From NCBI GenBank assembly GCA_041581135.1, contig JBFGCM010000054.1, forward strand, positions 1-26,238: DNA of 26,238 nt, given 5' to 3'. Below the pieces are notes generated by a model. The model saw only the letters and a list, made by a program, of their open reading frames with translations, was not told the origin of the DNA and did no database searches. The stretch is from JBFGCM01 sp041581135 (GTDB lineage: Bacteria; Actinomycetota; Acidimicrobiia; Spongiisociales; UBA5794). The position numbers were made by a program, and so were the translations under genes. Below, piece by piece: positions 1 to 7,043 of the stretch (within the stretch, counting starts at the first letter, position 1; each line of letters begins with the position of its first letter).

Positions 1-1
1 C

Positions 2-136
2 GCCCAGCGGGTGAAGCGAAACGTGGTCAATGAGCGCTGTGCCGTGCGCATCGAGGCGATGTACGCCGAAGTTCCACCCACAGACGAGCAAAGCGACCCG
101 AGGGGGAGGGTCGCTTTGCTCTTGGATGACCGATGA
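2..136 (+). CDS. 3' end of an unidentified gene, possibly a glycosyltransferase (partial)
   Basis: An open frame enters from the left edge and runs 44 codons to a TGA at 134-136. Its codons mostly end in G or C, like the real genes here. The tail contains RIEAMYAEV, which resembles the last helix of many GT-B (family 1) glycosyltransferases; that likeness is weak and the product is a guess. The last 15 codons overlap a perfect 14-bp hairpin (86-121), which is odd if this is the true end. The other possibility is frame 1, which stops at 31-33 and would put the hairpin cleanly downstream of the gene. I slightly prefer the longer frame because of its codon pattern. Confidence 0.4.
   Translation, partial: AQRVKRNVVNERCAVRIEAMYAEVPPTDEQSDPRGRVALLLDDR
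86..121 (+). terminator. Perfect 14-bp hairpin, probable terminator
   Basis: Positions 86-99 and 108-121 are exact reverse complements (GAGCAAAGCGACCC and its complement), with an 8-nt purine loop at 100-107. No clear T-run follows. It lies at or inside the 3' end of the first gene. A 13-nt stretch covering the loop and flanks (97-109) recurs exactly at 140-152. Confidence 0.6.
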
Positions 137-168
137 ATTCCCGAGGGGGAGGAATGATGTCGGTCGGC

Positions 169-192
169 ACAGCCCAAGGGGGCCTGGGCTGT
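169..192. terminator. Second hairpin between the first gene and the ATP-grasp gene
   Basis: ACAGCCCA (169-176) pairs perfectly with TGGGCTGT (185-192) around an 8-nt loop. It lies between a plus-strand gene end and the minus-strand gene ending at 280, so it could stop transcription from either side. There is no U-tract; a CCCTTTG follows on the plus strand. Confidence 0.45.
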
Positions 193-279
193 CCTGGCCC
201 TTTGTATGTCCGCCCCGTGAGGAGCTTCGGTACTAAGACACCGGAAGTTGCTGCGAGTTCCCGGAATTCTTCGGGATAT

Positions 280-1479
280 CTAGGCCTCCCACGTCACCTC
301 GATTTCGTGCTGCGCGGCCCGGAGCGCGGCCTCGACCTGTGTCGCCGACTGGCCCTGGGCAAACACGAAGCCCAAGTAGCGGTCGCCTTCGGGAAGCGGC
401 AGCAGCTCGGTACCGGGCGGCGCCGTGATCTCCACCCCGACGACGCCCGGTACGGCGGCTGCGCGGTCGGTCCCGGTGATGCCAACGAGTGTGCCGCCAC
501 CGTCGATGGGCAGCATCAAGGCGCCGCTCGCCGGGGCGCGGGCGTCCAGGTTCACTGTCGGTCGCCCCAAGGCATGTTTCACCAACACTGCTTCGAGACT
601 CGTGCCCAGGATCGAGAAGCGCAACGACCGGCCGCACAGGCCGCCAATGGAGCGGGCGGCGATCTCGATGACGTGGAAGGTGCCCCCCGGTGGGCGCCGA
701 AACTCGGCATGGATCGGTCCGTGTCGCAGGCCGAGCGCCCTGGCCGCCTGCTCGGTTGCCTCGAGTAGGGCGACGCGCCCGCGCCCATCGAGGCGCGCCG
801 GCGCCACCATCAAGGTCTCCTCGAAGTAGGGCCCATCGGGTTGGTCGGGCTTGTCGAAGACGGCCAGCGGCGTGAACCCGCCGTCGTCGAGCAGTCCGTC
901 GACGGCGTACTCGGGCCCCGGTACGAACTCTTCGACCAGCATCGGGCCTTCCCCGAGCAGACGACCCACCCGCCGGACCGCCAGGCGCAGCTCGTCGAGG
1001 CCGTCGGCACGAATGACCCCCTGGCTGGCGGAACGGTCAACCGGCTTCACGACCACCGGGAAGCCGAAGTCAGGGCTCTGCTGTTCGGCGTCGTTCGCAT
1101 TCACCACGCTGAAGCGGGGCTGGACCACGCCGGCCTGTGCCCACTTCTGCCGGGCGATCGACTTGTCGATTGTCGATGCGACGGCGGCTGGAGGATTGTG
1201 GGGCAACCCGAGCCGTTCCGCCACCAGCGCCGCCACCATCACACCGGCGTCGTCGGCCGGGATGATCGCAGCCAACGGACCGGCGGCCTCACAGATCAGG
1301 TCCGCGGCGGATTCCGGTTTGTCGAAATCGACACGTACGAAGCCGGCGCGCTGAGCCACACCGATGGTCGGCATGTGATCTGAGACGACCACGACCTCGG
1401 CCTGTTCGGCGCGCGCAGCTCGGATGAAGTCCTCGGCGCGGTAGGCCGTGGCCGGAAGCAGAATGGCAACCCGATGCAT
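280..1479 (-). CDS. ATP-grasp domain carboxylate-amine/thiol ligase
   Basis: A 399-aa protein of the ATP-grasp superfamily. These enzymes activate a carboxylate as an acyl-phosphate and join it to an amine or thiol. The N-terminal third is a Rossmann-like pre-ATP-grasp domain (MHRVAILLPATAYRAEDF, then IIPADDAGVMVAALVAERLG). The ATP-grasp core follows, with the ATP-binding lysine strand FPVVVKPVDRSASQGV near residues 140-155, the VEEFVPGPEYAVDG segment, and the metal-binding EIAARSIGG near 270. The C-terminal domain is of the type found in ATP-grasp proteins such as PurK/BacD relatives. The substrate cannot be read from sequence. It is divergent from the Nfu gene. The ATG at 1479 has no Shine-Dalgarno, but an AATGAT hexamer ends 6 nt upstream, suggesting a leaderless mRNA. 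Confidence 0.85.
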   Translation of the reverse strand: MHRVAILLPATAYRAEDFIRAARAEQAEVVVVSDHMPTIGVAQRAGFVRVDFDKPESAADLICEAAGPLAAIIPADDAGVMVAALVAERLGLPHNPPAAVASTIDKSIARQKWAQAGVVQPRFSVVNANDAEQQSPDFGFPVVVKPVDRSASQGVIRADGLDELRLAVRRVGRLLGEGPMLVEEFVPGPEYAVDGLLDDGGFTPLAVFDKPDQPDGPYFEETLMVAPARLDGRGRVALLEATEQAARALGLRHGPIHAEFRRPPGGTFHVIEIAARSIGGLCGRSLRFSILGTSLEAVLVKHALGRPTVNLDARAPASGALMLPIDGGGTLVGITGTDRAAAVPGVVGVEITAPPGTELLPLPEGDRYLGFVFAQGQSATQVEAALRAAQHEIEVTWEA

Positions 1480-1485
1480 GGGTCC

Positions 1486-1491
1486 ATCATT
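1486..1491 (-). promoter_or_regulatory. Weak -10 element of the ATP-grasp gene
   Basis: AATGAT on the minus strand, separated from the ATG at 1479 by 6 nt (GGACCC). It keeps A2 and T6 of TANNNT but not T1. Its spacing matches seven other leaderless starts in the window. Confidence 0.4.
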
Positions 1492-1499
1492 GCGGACCC

Positions 1500-1547
1500 G
1501 GCGTCTTTCCGCCCAGGGTTACCGGCGTCTCTCCGCCCAGGGTTACC
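1500..1547 (+). repeat. Two tandem 24-nt repeats in the divergent promoter region
   Basis: Units 1500-1523 and 1524-1547 are identical except for one T/C change. Each ends in CCCAGGGTTACC. The second unit runs directly into the -10 hexamer (TACCAT, 1544-1549) of the Nfu gene. The repeat occupies most of the 76-nt gap between divergent starts at 1479 and 1556, where regulator sites would be expected. Confidence 0.85.
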
Positions 1548-1549
1548 AT
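1544..1549 (+). promoter_or_regulatory. -10 element, leaderless promoter of the Nfu gene
   Basis: TACCAT followed by GGCCGG (6 nt) and the ATG at 1556. No Shine-Dalgarno is present. No convincing -35 is seen. Confidence 0.6.
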
Positions 1550-1555
1550 GGCCGG

Positions 1556-2203
1556 ATGAGCGAGACATCGACTGAGCCCCAGGACGCCACGGTGATTTCG
1601 ATCACCGACGAGGCACGAGAGCGAATCGTGGCACTACTCAACGCCGAGGACGTCGATGAGCCCATCGGGCTCGGACTCTCAGTGACCGGCGTAGGGCCTC
1701 AGGGCTTCACCTACGAGACGGCGTTCGTGCACATGTCCGATGTGGCTGCGTCCCATGTCATCGAGCACCACAGGGAGCTACCCGTGGCTATCGATCCGGG
1801 CAGTGTGGACCGGTTGCGGGGTGCAGTGCTCGACATGTCACGTGACCTTCTCAACCCGGGTTTGGTGCTGAAGAACCCCAACACTCCGTCACCAATGATC
1901 GGTGACTTCGATCCCGCCAGCCTCACCGGGAGTGTCGCCGAGCGGGCCGGCCAGGTGCTCTCCGAACAGATCAATCCGGCCATCCGAGCACACGGTGGGT
2001 GGGCCGAGCTCGTCGCCATCGAGGGTTCGACCGCGTATCTTCGGCTCGGCGGTGGATGCCAGGGCTGCGGCATGGCGGCGGTGACGCTGCGCCAGGGCAT
2101 CGAGACCGCCTTGAAGGCCGCGGTCCCCGAAGTGCTCGACGTGGTCGACGTCACCGACCACGCCTCGGGTACCAACCCGTACTACGAGGCGGCAACGAAG
2201 TAG
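1556..2203 (+). CDS. NfuA-like iron-sulfur cluster carrier (IscA-like + NifU C-terminal domains)
   Basis: A 215-aa protein with the two-domain layout of NfuA. Residues about 13-110 form a HesB/IscA-type fold (ISITDEARERIVALL...) without the conserved cysteines, as is usual for Nfu proteins. Residues about 128-205 are a NifU C-terminal domain with INPAIRAHGG and the cluster-binding CQGC at 168-171. Nfu proteins carry 4Fe-4S clusters from the assembly machinery to apo-enzymes. I start it at the ATG at 1556, where the domain begins and a -10 hexamer sits 6 nt upstream. A longer in-frame start at 1448 would translate the tandem repeat and overlap the ATP-grasp gene, and is unlikely. Confidence 0.88.
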   Translation: MSETSTEPQDATVISITDEARERIVALLNAEDVDEPIGLGLSVTGVGPQGFTYETAFVHMSDVAASHVIEHHRELPVAIDPGSVDRLRGAVLDMSRDLLNPGLVLKNPNTPSPMIGDFDPASLTGSVAERAGQVLSEQINPAIRAHGGWAELVAIEGSTAYLRLGGGCQGCGMAAVTLRQGIETALKAAVPEVLDVVDVTDHASGTNPYYEAATK

Positions 2204-2206
2204 CCG

Positions 2207-2403
2207 CCGACCGGCTTCGCCGGTCGGTTGGAGAAGTGCTGGCGCATTTCTCCCGCGGGGCGGGCCGGCTTTGCTGGTCGGTTGGAGGAATGCTGGCGCA
2301 TTTCTCCCGCTCCGATGTCGGGTATCGGTTCGTTCCTCGCTGGAGGTGTCTGGGGCCGACCGGCTTCGCCGGTCGGTGGGAGGAATGCTGGCGCATTTCT
2401 CCC
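2207..2403 (+). repeat. Three copies of a double-hairpin repeat (REP-like)
   Basis: Units lie at 2207-2254, 2263-2308 and 2356-2403. Each has hairpin A (CCGACCGGC, 3-nt loop TTC, then its complement), a 2-nt spacer, and hairpin B (GGAGRARTGC, loop TGGC, GCATTTCTCC). In unit 2 hairpin A changes to GGCCGGC-TTT-GCTGGTC: both stem changes turn a Watson-Crick pair into G-U. Hairpin B also keeps all ten pairs in every unit, with the single G-U pair in a different place in unit 1. Such changes preserve pairing on this strand only, suggesting selection on RNA. The array starts 4 nt after the Nfu stop codon. Its function is unknown. Confidence 0.85.
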
Positions 2404-2464
2404 CCGCACCCAAGAGCGAGCCGAGGTCCTCGGGGCATCTGGCCTCTCTGGCCTCACCAGACGG

Positions 2465-2499
2465 TTGAAAGCCCCCCGGCAGTGCCGGGGGGCTTTCAA
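2465..2499. terminator. Strong bidirectional terminator between convergent genes
   Basis: TTGAAAGCCCCCCGGC (2465-2480) is perfectly complementary to 2484-2499, with a 3-nt loop: 16 bp, GC-rich core and AAAG...CTTT ends. It lies between the Nfu gene (plus) and the DivIVA-like gene (minus), so it can serve both. Confidence 0.85.
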
Positions 2500-2504
2500 A
2501 AGAG

Positions 2505-2533
2505 CGGCCCCGCCCAGGGGAGAGGCGGGGCCG
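2505..2533. terminator. Second terminator-like hairpin in tandem
   Basis: CGGCCCCGCC (2505-2514) pairs perfectly with GGCGGGGCCG (2524-2533) around a 9-nt loop. It sits 5 nt from the preceding stem and about 70 nt from the 3' end of the DivIVA-like gene. Confidence 0.65.
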
Positions 2534-2605
2534 GAGGTCGGTCGGTGAGCTTCTCGGTCATCCCGGGTGCGTGCGGCCCGAGGTGCACCGCTCAGCCGGA
2601 CCGTA

Positions 2606-3901
2606 TCAAGCGCTGATGAGATCGACGACTCCGTCGCCGTCGTCGGGGACCTCATTGCGGCTGGTCTCTCCTGAAGAGTTGTTTCGGAGAGCACCGACTG
2701 CGCTGAGAATCCCGCCGGCGGCGTCACCAAGTCGTGGGAGATTCGCCGAGCGCCGCGAGTAACGAGAAGCGCGGGGTGCGACCGCCTCCTCGACTGTCAT
2801 GGGCTCGGGCTCCGATGTCATCGGCGCAAGGGGGACTCGGTACGTGGTGGTGTAGGTCTCGAAGCTGGCGTTCGCCTCGGCCTCGTCATCGGGGGAGTAG
2901 GTGACCGTGCCGGCGGTGCCGTCGGTGGCTTCCGCCGGGGGGGCCTCCATGATCGGGGCTATGCCCACCGGCGACTGGGGAAGGCCCGGTGCTTCGGTGG
3001 CGATCGACTTGCCGATCGCGACGAGCGTCTCGAAGCCGCCTTGGCCCAGCAGCTGCATCTCGTTCTCGATCCTCGCAGCGAGGGCGCGCAGCCCGACGAG
3101 TCGCTGGCTGATCTCGGCGTGGTCCCGCTCGAAGCCGGCGGCGAGCTCGGCGAGCTCCGCTTCGCGCTCGGCGAGCAGACGGTTGGTCTCTTCCTCGATG
3201 TTCCTGACGATGGCCATCGCCTCTTTGCGAGCCTCAGAAACTCGGTCGGCCGACTCGTCTTTGGCGGCGGCGATGATCGACTTCGCCTCGCTGGTGGCTG
3301 CGATGACGAGATCCTCAGCCTTGGCGCGCGCATCGGCAAGGGTGCTCCTGGCCTGCTCGTTGGCACCGTCCAGCTCGAGCTTGGCGGTGGTGAGGATCTC
3401 GGCGTGTTCGGAGTCGATGGCGGCGGCGCGCTGCGTGGCGGCGGCGATGATCTCCTCGGCGCGCGCTTCGGCGCCACCGGTTGTCGCCTGCGCGTCTTCC
3501 ACGAGGCGAGTGGCCTTCTCGTTGGCCTGCGCCACCACGCGATCGGCCTCTTCCTTGGCGGCGGCGACCGCCGCTTCGGAGTTCTCCGTCGCTTCGGTGA
3601 TCATGCGGAATGCTTCGTATTGCGCTTCGGACAGCATGCGGTCTGCTTCCTCCTGCGCCTCCGCAGTCGCCACCTCGAGCCGCTTCTGAGCGGCTTCGAT
3701 CAGCTCGTCGTTGGTCTTGGTGGCAGCCAGGAGGGTGTGGTGTACGGCCTCTTCCTTGCCTTTAGCGGTGTCCAGGTCGGCCTCGAGCTGGGAGATGCGC
3801 GTTGCCGCGTCGGTGAGCTTGGACCTCAGGTCGTCGACGCATGCGTCGACCGAGTCCATGTCATATCCACGACGGCTGATGGGGAAAGCGTCGTTGTCCA
3901 A
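2606..3901 (-). CDS. DivIVA-domain coiled-coil protein
   Basis: A 431-aa protein opening with a DivIVA-type N-terminal segment (FPISRRGYDMDSVDACVDDL, residues about 6-26), the part that binds curved membrane in DivIVA/Wag31. A very long alanine/glutamate-rich coiled coil covers about residues 28-290, with recurring AxxEAxxI-type heptads. The C-terminal 140 residues are low-complexity and acidic, ending VVDLISA. It is longer than Wag31 (about 260 aa) and closer in build to actinobacterial polarity scaffolds such as FilP or Scy; a cytoskeletal or polar-growth role is an inference. The start is TTG at 3901: the next in-frame ATG would cut the DivIVA motif. AGGA lies 10 nt upstream. A good promoter lies at 3961-3990. 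Confidence 0.82.
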   Translation of the reverse strand: MDNDAFPISRRGYDMDSVDACVDDLRSKLTDAATRISQLEADLDTAKGKEEAVHHTLLAATKTNDELIEAAQKRLEVATAEAQEEADRMLSEAQYEAFRMITEATENSEAAVAAAKEEADRVVAQANEKATRLVEDAQATTGGAEARAEEIIAAATQRAAAIDSEHAEILTTAKLELDGANEQARSTLADARAKAEDLVIAATSEAKSIIAAAKDESADRVSEARKEAMAIVRNIEEETNRLLAEREAELAELAAGFERDHAEISQRLVGLRALAARIENEMQLLGQGGFETLVAIGKSIATEAPGLPQSPVGIAPIMEAPPAEATDGTAGTVTYSPDDEAEANASFETYTTTYRVPLAPMTSEPEPMTVEEAVAPRASRYSRRSANLPRLGDAAGGILSAVGALRNNSSGETSRNEVPDDGDGVVDLISA

Positions 3902-3960
3902 GTAGCACCAGTCCTGAAGTCGTGGCCTTCCGCTGGTACCTCATGTCTAAGCCTGCGCAG

Positions 3961-3990
3961 AGTGTACGACAGTCGACGAACAGTAGTCAA
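3961..3990 (-). promoter_or_regulatory. Promoter of the DivIVA-like gene (-35/-10)
   Basis: On the minus strand TTGACT (3990-3985), an 18-nt spacer and TACACT (3966-3961). This is the best sigma-70-type match in the window. It predicts a 5' leader of about 50 nt before the TTG at 3901. Confidence 0.7.
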
Positions 3991-4038
3991 CTAGTTATTT
4001 CGGGGGACGCAGAAATGGTCACTCATAGTCCCTCTTGA

Positions 4039-4057
4039 GTCAGCGAGCGGCGCTGAC
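4039..4057 (-). terminator. Hairpin just after plsB
   Basis: GTCAGCG (4039-4045) pairs with CGCTGAC (4051-4057), 5-nt loop. On the minus strand it begins 4 nt after the plsB stop. There is no long U-run. Confidence 0.5.
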
Positions 4058-4060
4058 CCG

Positions 4061-6418
4061 TCAAGCAGACCGATCCAGCAGCCCGGCATCGCGGCTCGCC
4101 GCGAGAGCAGTGATGGCTTGGAGACGATCGACGACGCTGTGCAGCTCGGCGGCAAACGCCCGCCGGGCGTCGGCGTCGCCGGCGTCGAGAAGGCGACGGT
4201 TGGCGGCGAGTGCCACGGCCGATTCGAAGAGGGTCTTCGAGACGGACTCTGCGGATTGGAGCTGACCGCGCAGCTCGTACTGTCGACCGAGGGTGACCGA
4301 CTGCTCGATCACGGCGTCCGATGTCAGGTCCGTGTCGGCGGCGGCGATGACATCGGCCACGATTCGGTAGGCCTCGAAGAAGGGTCGGAGCACGGCCGGA
4401 CTCGTGAACGGGCTGAAGCTGGACAGCAGCCGGCGGGGCTCTTCCTGAAGGTGGTCTCGCCAGTCGGCGTCCTGCAGGGTCAACTCGGCCTCGATCTGAG
4501 AGCGGAACTCGTCACGCTCGGAGAAGAAGAACTCGAACTTCAAGAGGTCGCGCAGCCGAAAGCAGTCGTCCCAGAAGTCGGCTTCGGGGTCGGCCGACTC
4601 GGGGCGACCGGCTCCCAGCAAGGCGAGCTCGACGATGGCGCTGTTTACGAAGAAGTGGATCACGGTGTTGCGGTAGTACGCAGCAGCGTGATGCTGTTCG
4701 TGACCGATGCCGTACACGGTTGCCGTCGCACCTTCGAAGCGAGAGACCACGTCGTTCACCGCCAGCGCATCGAGAGCCCCACGCACGCGCTCGGGAGTGT
4801 CGAGAGCCAATGGCTCGGTGGTCGGGAGGTCGCGGCGCTTGACGTATTCGAGGAACGGCTCGAGGGCGGCCAGGGTCTCGTCGACCGTGAGCGACCTGCC
4901 GCCGGCCGACAACAACGCCAGAGTCACGAGGGAGATCGGGGTGATGGGGGTTGCCTGGTTGATGGCGTCCGAGACCTCGAATGCGAGCTTCTGCACGCGA
5001 AGGTGTCGATCGGGCAGTTCGGGGTCCGGTGCGCCGAGCTTGTTGCGCAGCGAGATCGTCTCCCCGAAGCGCATGTGGATGGCGCCGTAGCGCCGCCGCA
5101 GGCTGCGGATGGCTTTGAATGCCCAGCCGAAGCTCTCCGCCTCCTTGGCGGCACCGCGCTCCTCGGCGGCATAGGTGCCGACGTCCTGGATCTGGTCGTA
5201 GGCGATCGAGACGGGTACGAGCACCACGTCGTCGGACACAGAGCGCAGGTAGGAGTCGACGACGTAGCCCAACAACCCGTACCGCGGCGCCCGCAGCTTG
5301 CCGGTGCGGGAGCGACCGCCCTCGATATACCACTCGATCGGAAACCGCTTCTCCAGCAGGTAATCGATGTACGAGCGCAGCACGAACTTGTAGACCTCGT
5401 TGTCCTTGAACGTGCGACGGATGAAGAAGACACCGGTGCGGCGGATCATCGGTCCGACCGGGAAGAAGTTCATGTTGATGCCGCCGGCGGTGTGGTTGGG
5501 CGGCAACTGGTTCTCATAGAGGGCGTACTGCAGGACCAGGTGGTCGAAGTTCGACTTGTGTGATGGCAAGAACACGAGGGGATGATCCTGGGCGGTGCCG
5601 TAGATCTGCTGCAGGTGCGCCTCGTCATAGTGGAACCCTGTGTATGCCTTGTCGATCAGCCAGCGGATCGCACCGGCGACGAGATCGATGGCGTATGGGG
5701 TGTGGTTGGCGGCGATCTCACGGATGTACCGGAGCGCTCGACCCGTGACCTCGGCGAACGGTTCGCCGGTGTCCCGCGCCAGCGCGGCCAGCCCTTGGGC
5801 GAACTGGCGACTGCTGGTGAGGTCCTCGGCGACGAAGCGGGGCACCTTGTAGCGGTTGCCGCGAAGCCGCCGTTCGGCGCGTTCGAGCGCGAGCCAAGCC
5901 TGGAGCGCCACGTAGTCGCCCAAGCTGGTGCCGTCGGCGCGACCTCGGCCCTCGGGCGAGGCCCACCGTTCCCGCAGCTCTGAGGCGGGGGCGGGCTCGG
6001 CGATGACGATGCGTACCCGCTCCGGCCGCAGCCGGAAGATGGCGTGTTGACGAACGGGGTCGGGATCCCGCGGGTCGCCCAGAGTGAGCAGATCCCGAAG
6101 TCCTACTCTGCGTTCGCCGTCACGCTCGGGCGGCATCCACACCACACGCATCGGTACCAGCAGGGGGTCGTCGCCGATGCGGAGAAAGGCCTCCAGACGC
6201 GGATCGAGGATCTCGCTACGCCGGCGTCGCCTGGACTGGGGGACGTTGGCGATCTCGACGGCACCGCGCGGCAGATCAGTTGCCCGATGCCGATCGATCC
6301 ACGACTCCATGATGCGTCGTTCCAACGTGCTCGACGCATCGAGCACGAACAGCAGCGGCCTGCCACCAGAATCGGGCCAGGTCGGTTCCACGGGGAGTGC
6401 CGTCAGTGGCGTGGTCAT
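4061..6418 (-). CDS. plsB: Glycerol-3-phosphate 1-O-acyltransferase PlsB
   Basis: A 785-aa protein, close to the 807 aa of E. coli PlsB. It transfers an acyl chain to position 1 of glycerol-3-phosphate, the first step of phospholipid synthesis, at the inner membrane face. All four acyltransferase motifs are visible: HKSNFD at 287-292 (catalytic H and D), GVFFIRR at 329-335, EGGRSRTGKL at 366-375 (glycerol-3-phosphate binding), and VPVSIAYD at 401-408. The long N-terminal extension and C-terminal helical region are those of the PlsB family rather than the short PlsC. The ATG at 6418 has no Shine-Dalgarno, but TACACT ends 6 nt upstream, so the mRNA is probably leaderless and the gene has its own promoter. 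Confidence 0.93.
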   Translation of the reverse strand: MTTPLTALPVEPTWPDSGGRPLLFVLDASSTLERRIMESWIDRHRATDLPRGAVEIANVPQSRRRRRSEILDPRLEAFLRIGDDPLLVPMRVVWMPPERDGERRVGLRDLLTLGDPRDPDPVRQHAIFRLRPERVRIVIAEPAPASELRERWASPEGRGRADGTSLGDYVALQAWLALERAERRLRGNRYKVPRFVAEDLTSSRQFAQGLAALARDTGEPFAEVTGRALRYIREIAANHTPYAIDLVAGAIRWLIDKAYTGFHYDEAHLQQIYGTAQDHPLVFLPSHKSNFDHLVLQYALYENQLPPNHTAGGINMNFFPVGPMIRRTGVFFIRRTFKDNEVYKFVLRSYIDYLLEKRFPIEWYIEGGRSRTGKLRAPRYGLLGYVVDSYLRSVSDDVVLVPVSIAYDQIQDVGTYAAEERGAAKEAESFGWAFKAIRSLRRRYGAIHMRFGETISLRNKLGAPDPELPDRHLRVQKLAFEVSDAINQATPITPISLVTLALLSAGGRSLTVDETLAALEPFLEYVKRRDLPTTEPLALDTPERVRGALDALAVNDVVSRFEGATATVYGIGHEQHHAAAYYRNTVIHFFVNSAIVELALLGAGRPESADPEADFWDDCFRLRDLLKFEFFFSERDEFRSQIEAELTLQDADWRDHLQEEPRRLLSSFSPFTSPAVLRPFFEAYRIVADVIAAADTDLTSDAVIEQSVTLGRQYELRGQLQSAESVSKTLFESAVALAANRRLLDAGDADARRAFAAELHSVVDRLQAITALAASRDAGLLDRSA

Positions 6419-6424
6419 GGGGAG

Positions 6425-6430
6425 AGTGTA
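6425..6430 (-). promoter_or_regulatory. -10 element, leaderless promoter of plsB
   Basis: TACACT, then CTCCCC (6 nt), then the ATG at 6418. Confidence 0.65.
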
Positions 6431-6463
6431 GAAGCGCGTCCCGGTTCGGGCCGGGGCGCGCCA

Positions 6464-6490
6464 CGGCCCCGATCGGATCGACCGGGGCCG
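6464..6490 (-). terminator. Hairpin downstream of the 77-aa gene
   Basis: CGGCCCCG (6464-6471) pairs with CGGGGCCG (6483-6490) around an 11-nt loop. It lies between the stop at 6512 and the plsB promoter, which supports separate transcription units. Confidence 0.5.
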
Positions 6491-6511
6491 CGTCGAATCG
6501 CTGCGGGTGAG

Positions 6512-6745
6512 CTAGTTGCCCAGTAGGCCGCCGAGCGCGCCCTTGGCCTGGTCCATGAGGCCGCCGCCTTCGCCACCTTCGCCTGTGTCTCCCTCGGCTT
6601 CTCCGCCGAGGAACTTGTTCACCTGGCCGGCGATGGGTGCAGGAAGCTTGTCACCGATGAAGTCCATGACCGACGCGATCGCGCCCTTGGCCTGCTCGAC
6701 CGAGATGCCGGTCTTCTCGGTGATCTGCTTGATCAGGTCGTCCAC
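6512..6745 (-). CDS. Small helical protein of unknown function (77 aa)
   Basis: A 77-aa protein beginning MDDLIKQITEKTGISVEQAK. The amphipathic N-terminal helices are followed by GDKLPAPIAGQVNKFLGG, a glycine/glutamate-rich linker (residues about 48-62) and a C-terminal MDQAKGALGGLLGN. The layout resembles small bacterial helical families such as DUF937/DUF2267/DUF2780, but I cannot assign one. The start is GTG at 6745, with GGAG five nt upstream; longer in-frame versions reaching to 7384 cross other coding genes and are artefacts. A TACGAT hexamer at 6797-6802 may be its promoter. No signal peptide or membrane span is seen. Confidence 0.78.
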   Translation of the reverse strand: MDDLIKQITEKTGISVEQAKGAIASVMDFIGDKLPAPIAGQVNKFLGGEAEGDTGEGGEGGGLMDQAKGALGGLLGN

Positions 6746-6796
6746 TACGTCTCCTAACGCGTGCTTGCGGAAACCTCCCGAAACGGAGGCGGCGAC

Positions 6797-6802
6797 ATCG
6801 TA
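6797..6802 (-). promoter_or_regulatory. Possible -10 element of the 77-aa gene
   Basis: TACGAT on the minus strand, about 50 nt upstream of the GTG at 6745. The gene has its own Shine-Dalgarno, so a leader is expected. No clear -35 is seen. Confidence 0.35.
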
Positions 6803-6810
6803 GCCGCGGC

Positions 6811-7011
6811 TCAGCCGGCCTCGGCAAGCCGGTCTTCGTCTTGAATGCGTGAGATGGCCTGATCGAGCGTGTAGTTGACGATGAGATGCGAGTCGGAGTG
6901 AGGTCCGTCGCCGCTGAGCAGTTCGGCGACGGTGACGCCACGTGACAAGTCGTGCGTGCAATGATGTTCGCACCGCTTGTACGGGTCGTGGATGTACTCG
7001 ACGTTCTGCAC
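6811..7011 (-). CDS. Small Cys/His-rich protein of unknown function (66 aa)
   Basis: A 66-aa frame starting GTG at 7011. Nearly every codon ends in G or C apart from a few near the 3' end, so it is very likely a real gene. Residues 8-21 hold a dense cluster of possible metal ligands: H8, C14, H16, H17, C18 and H20 (CEHHC within HDPYKRCEHHCTHD). The rest is hydrophilic and ends in a helix (LDQAISRIQDEDRLAEAG). I do not recognise the family; metal binding is an inference from the cluster. No clear Shine-Dalgarno is seen. A GATACC/TACCCC stretch lies just upstream but its spacing does not fit the leaderless pattern. A perfect 10-bp palindrome lies about 33 nt upstream of the start. Confidence 0.7.
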   Translation of the reverse strand: MQNVEYIHDPYKRCEHHCTHDLSRGVTVAELLSGDGPHSDSHLIVNYTLDQAISRIQDEDRLAEAG

Positions 7012-7043
7012 TCTTGGGGTATCGGCACAACCGCCGGGGAGCT

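Noticed and set aside
2228..2548. Open frames through the repeat region, with translations sharing repeated peptides such as RNAGAFLP
   Set aside because: The repeated peptides are only the DNA repeat read in several frames; the region is non-coding structure and terminators.
4118..5563. A 481-codon plus-strand frame opposite plsB
   Set aside because: It is the antisense shadow of plsB, whose four acyltransferase motifs are intact; GC-rich genes commonly leave long open frames on the other strand.
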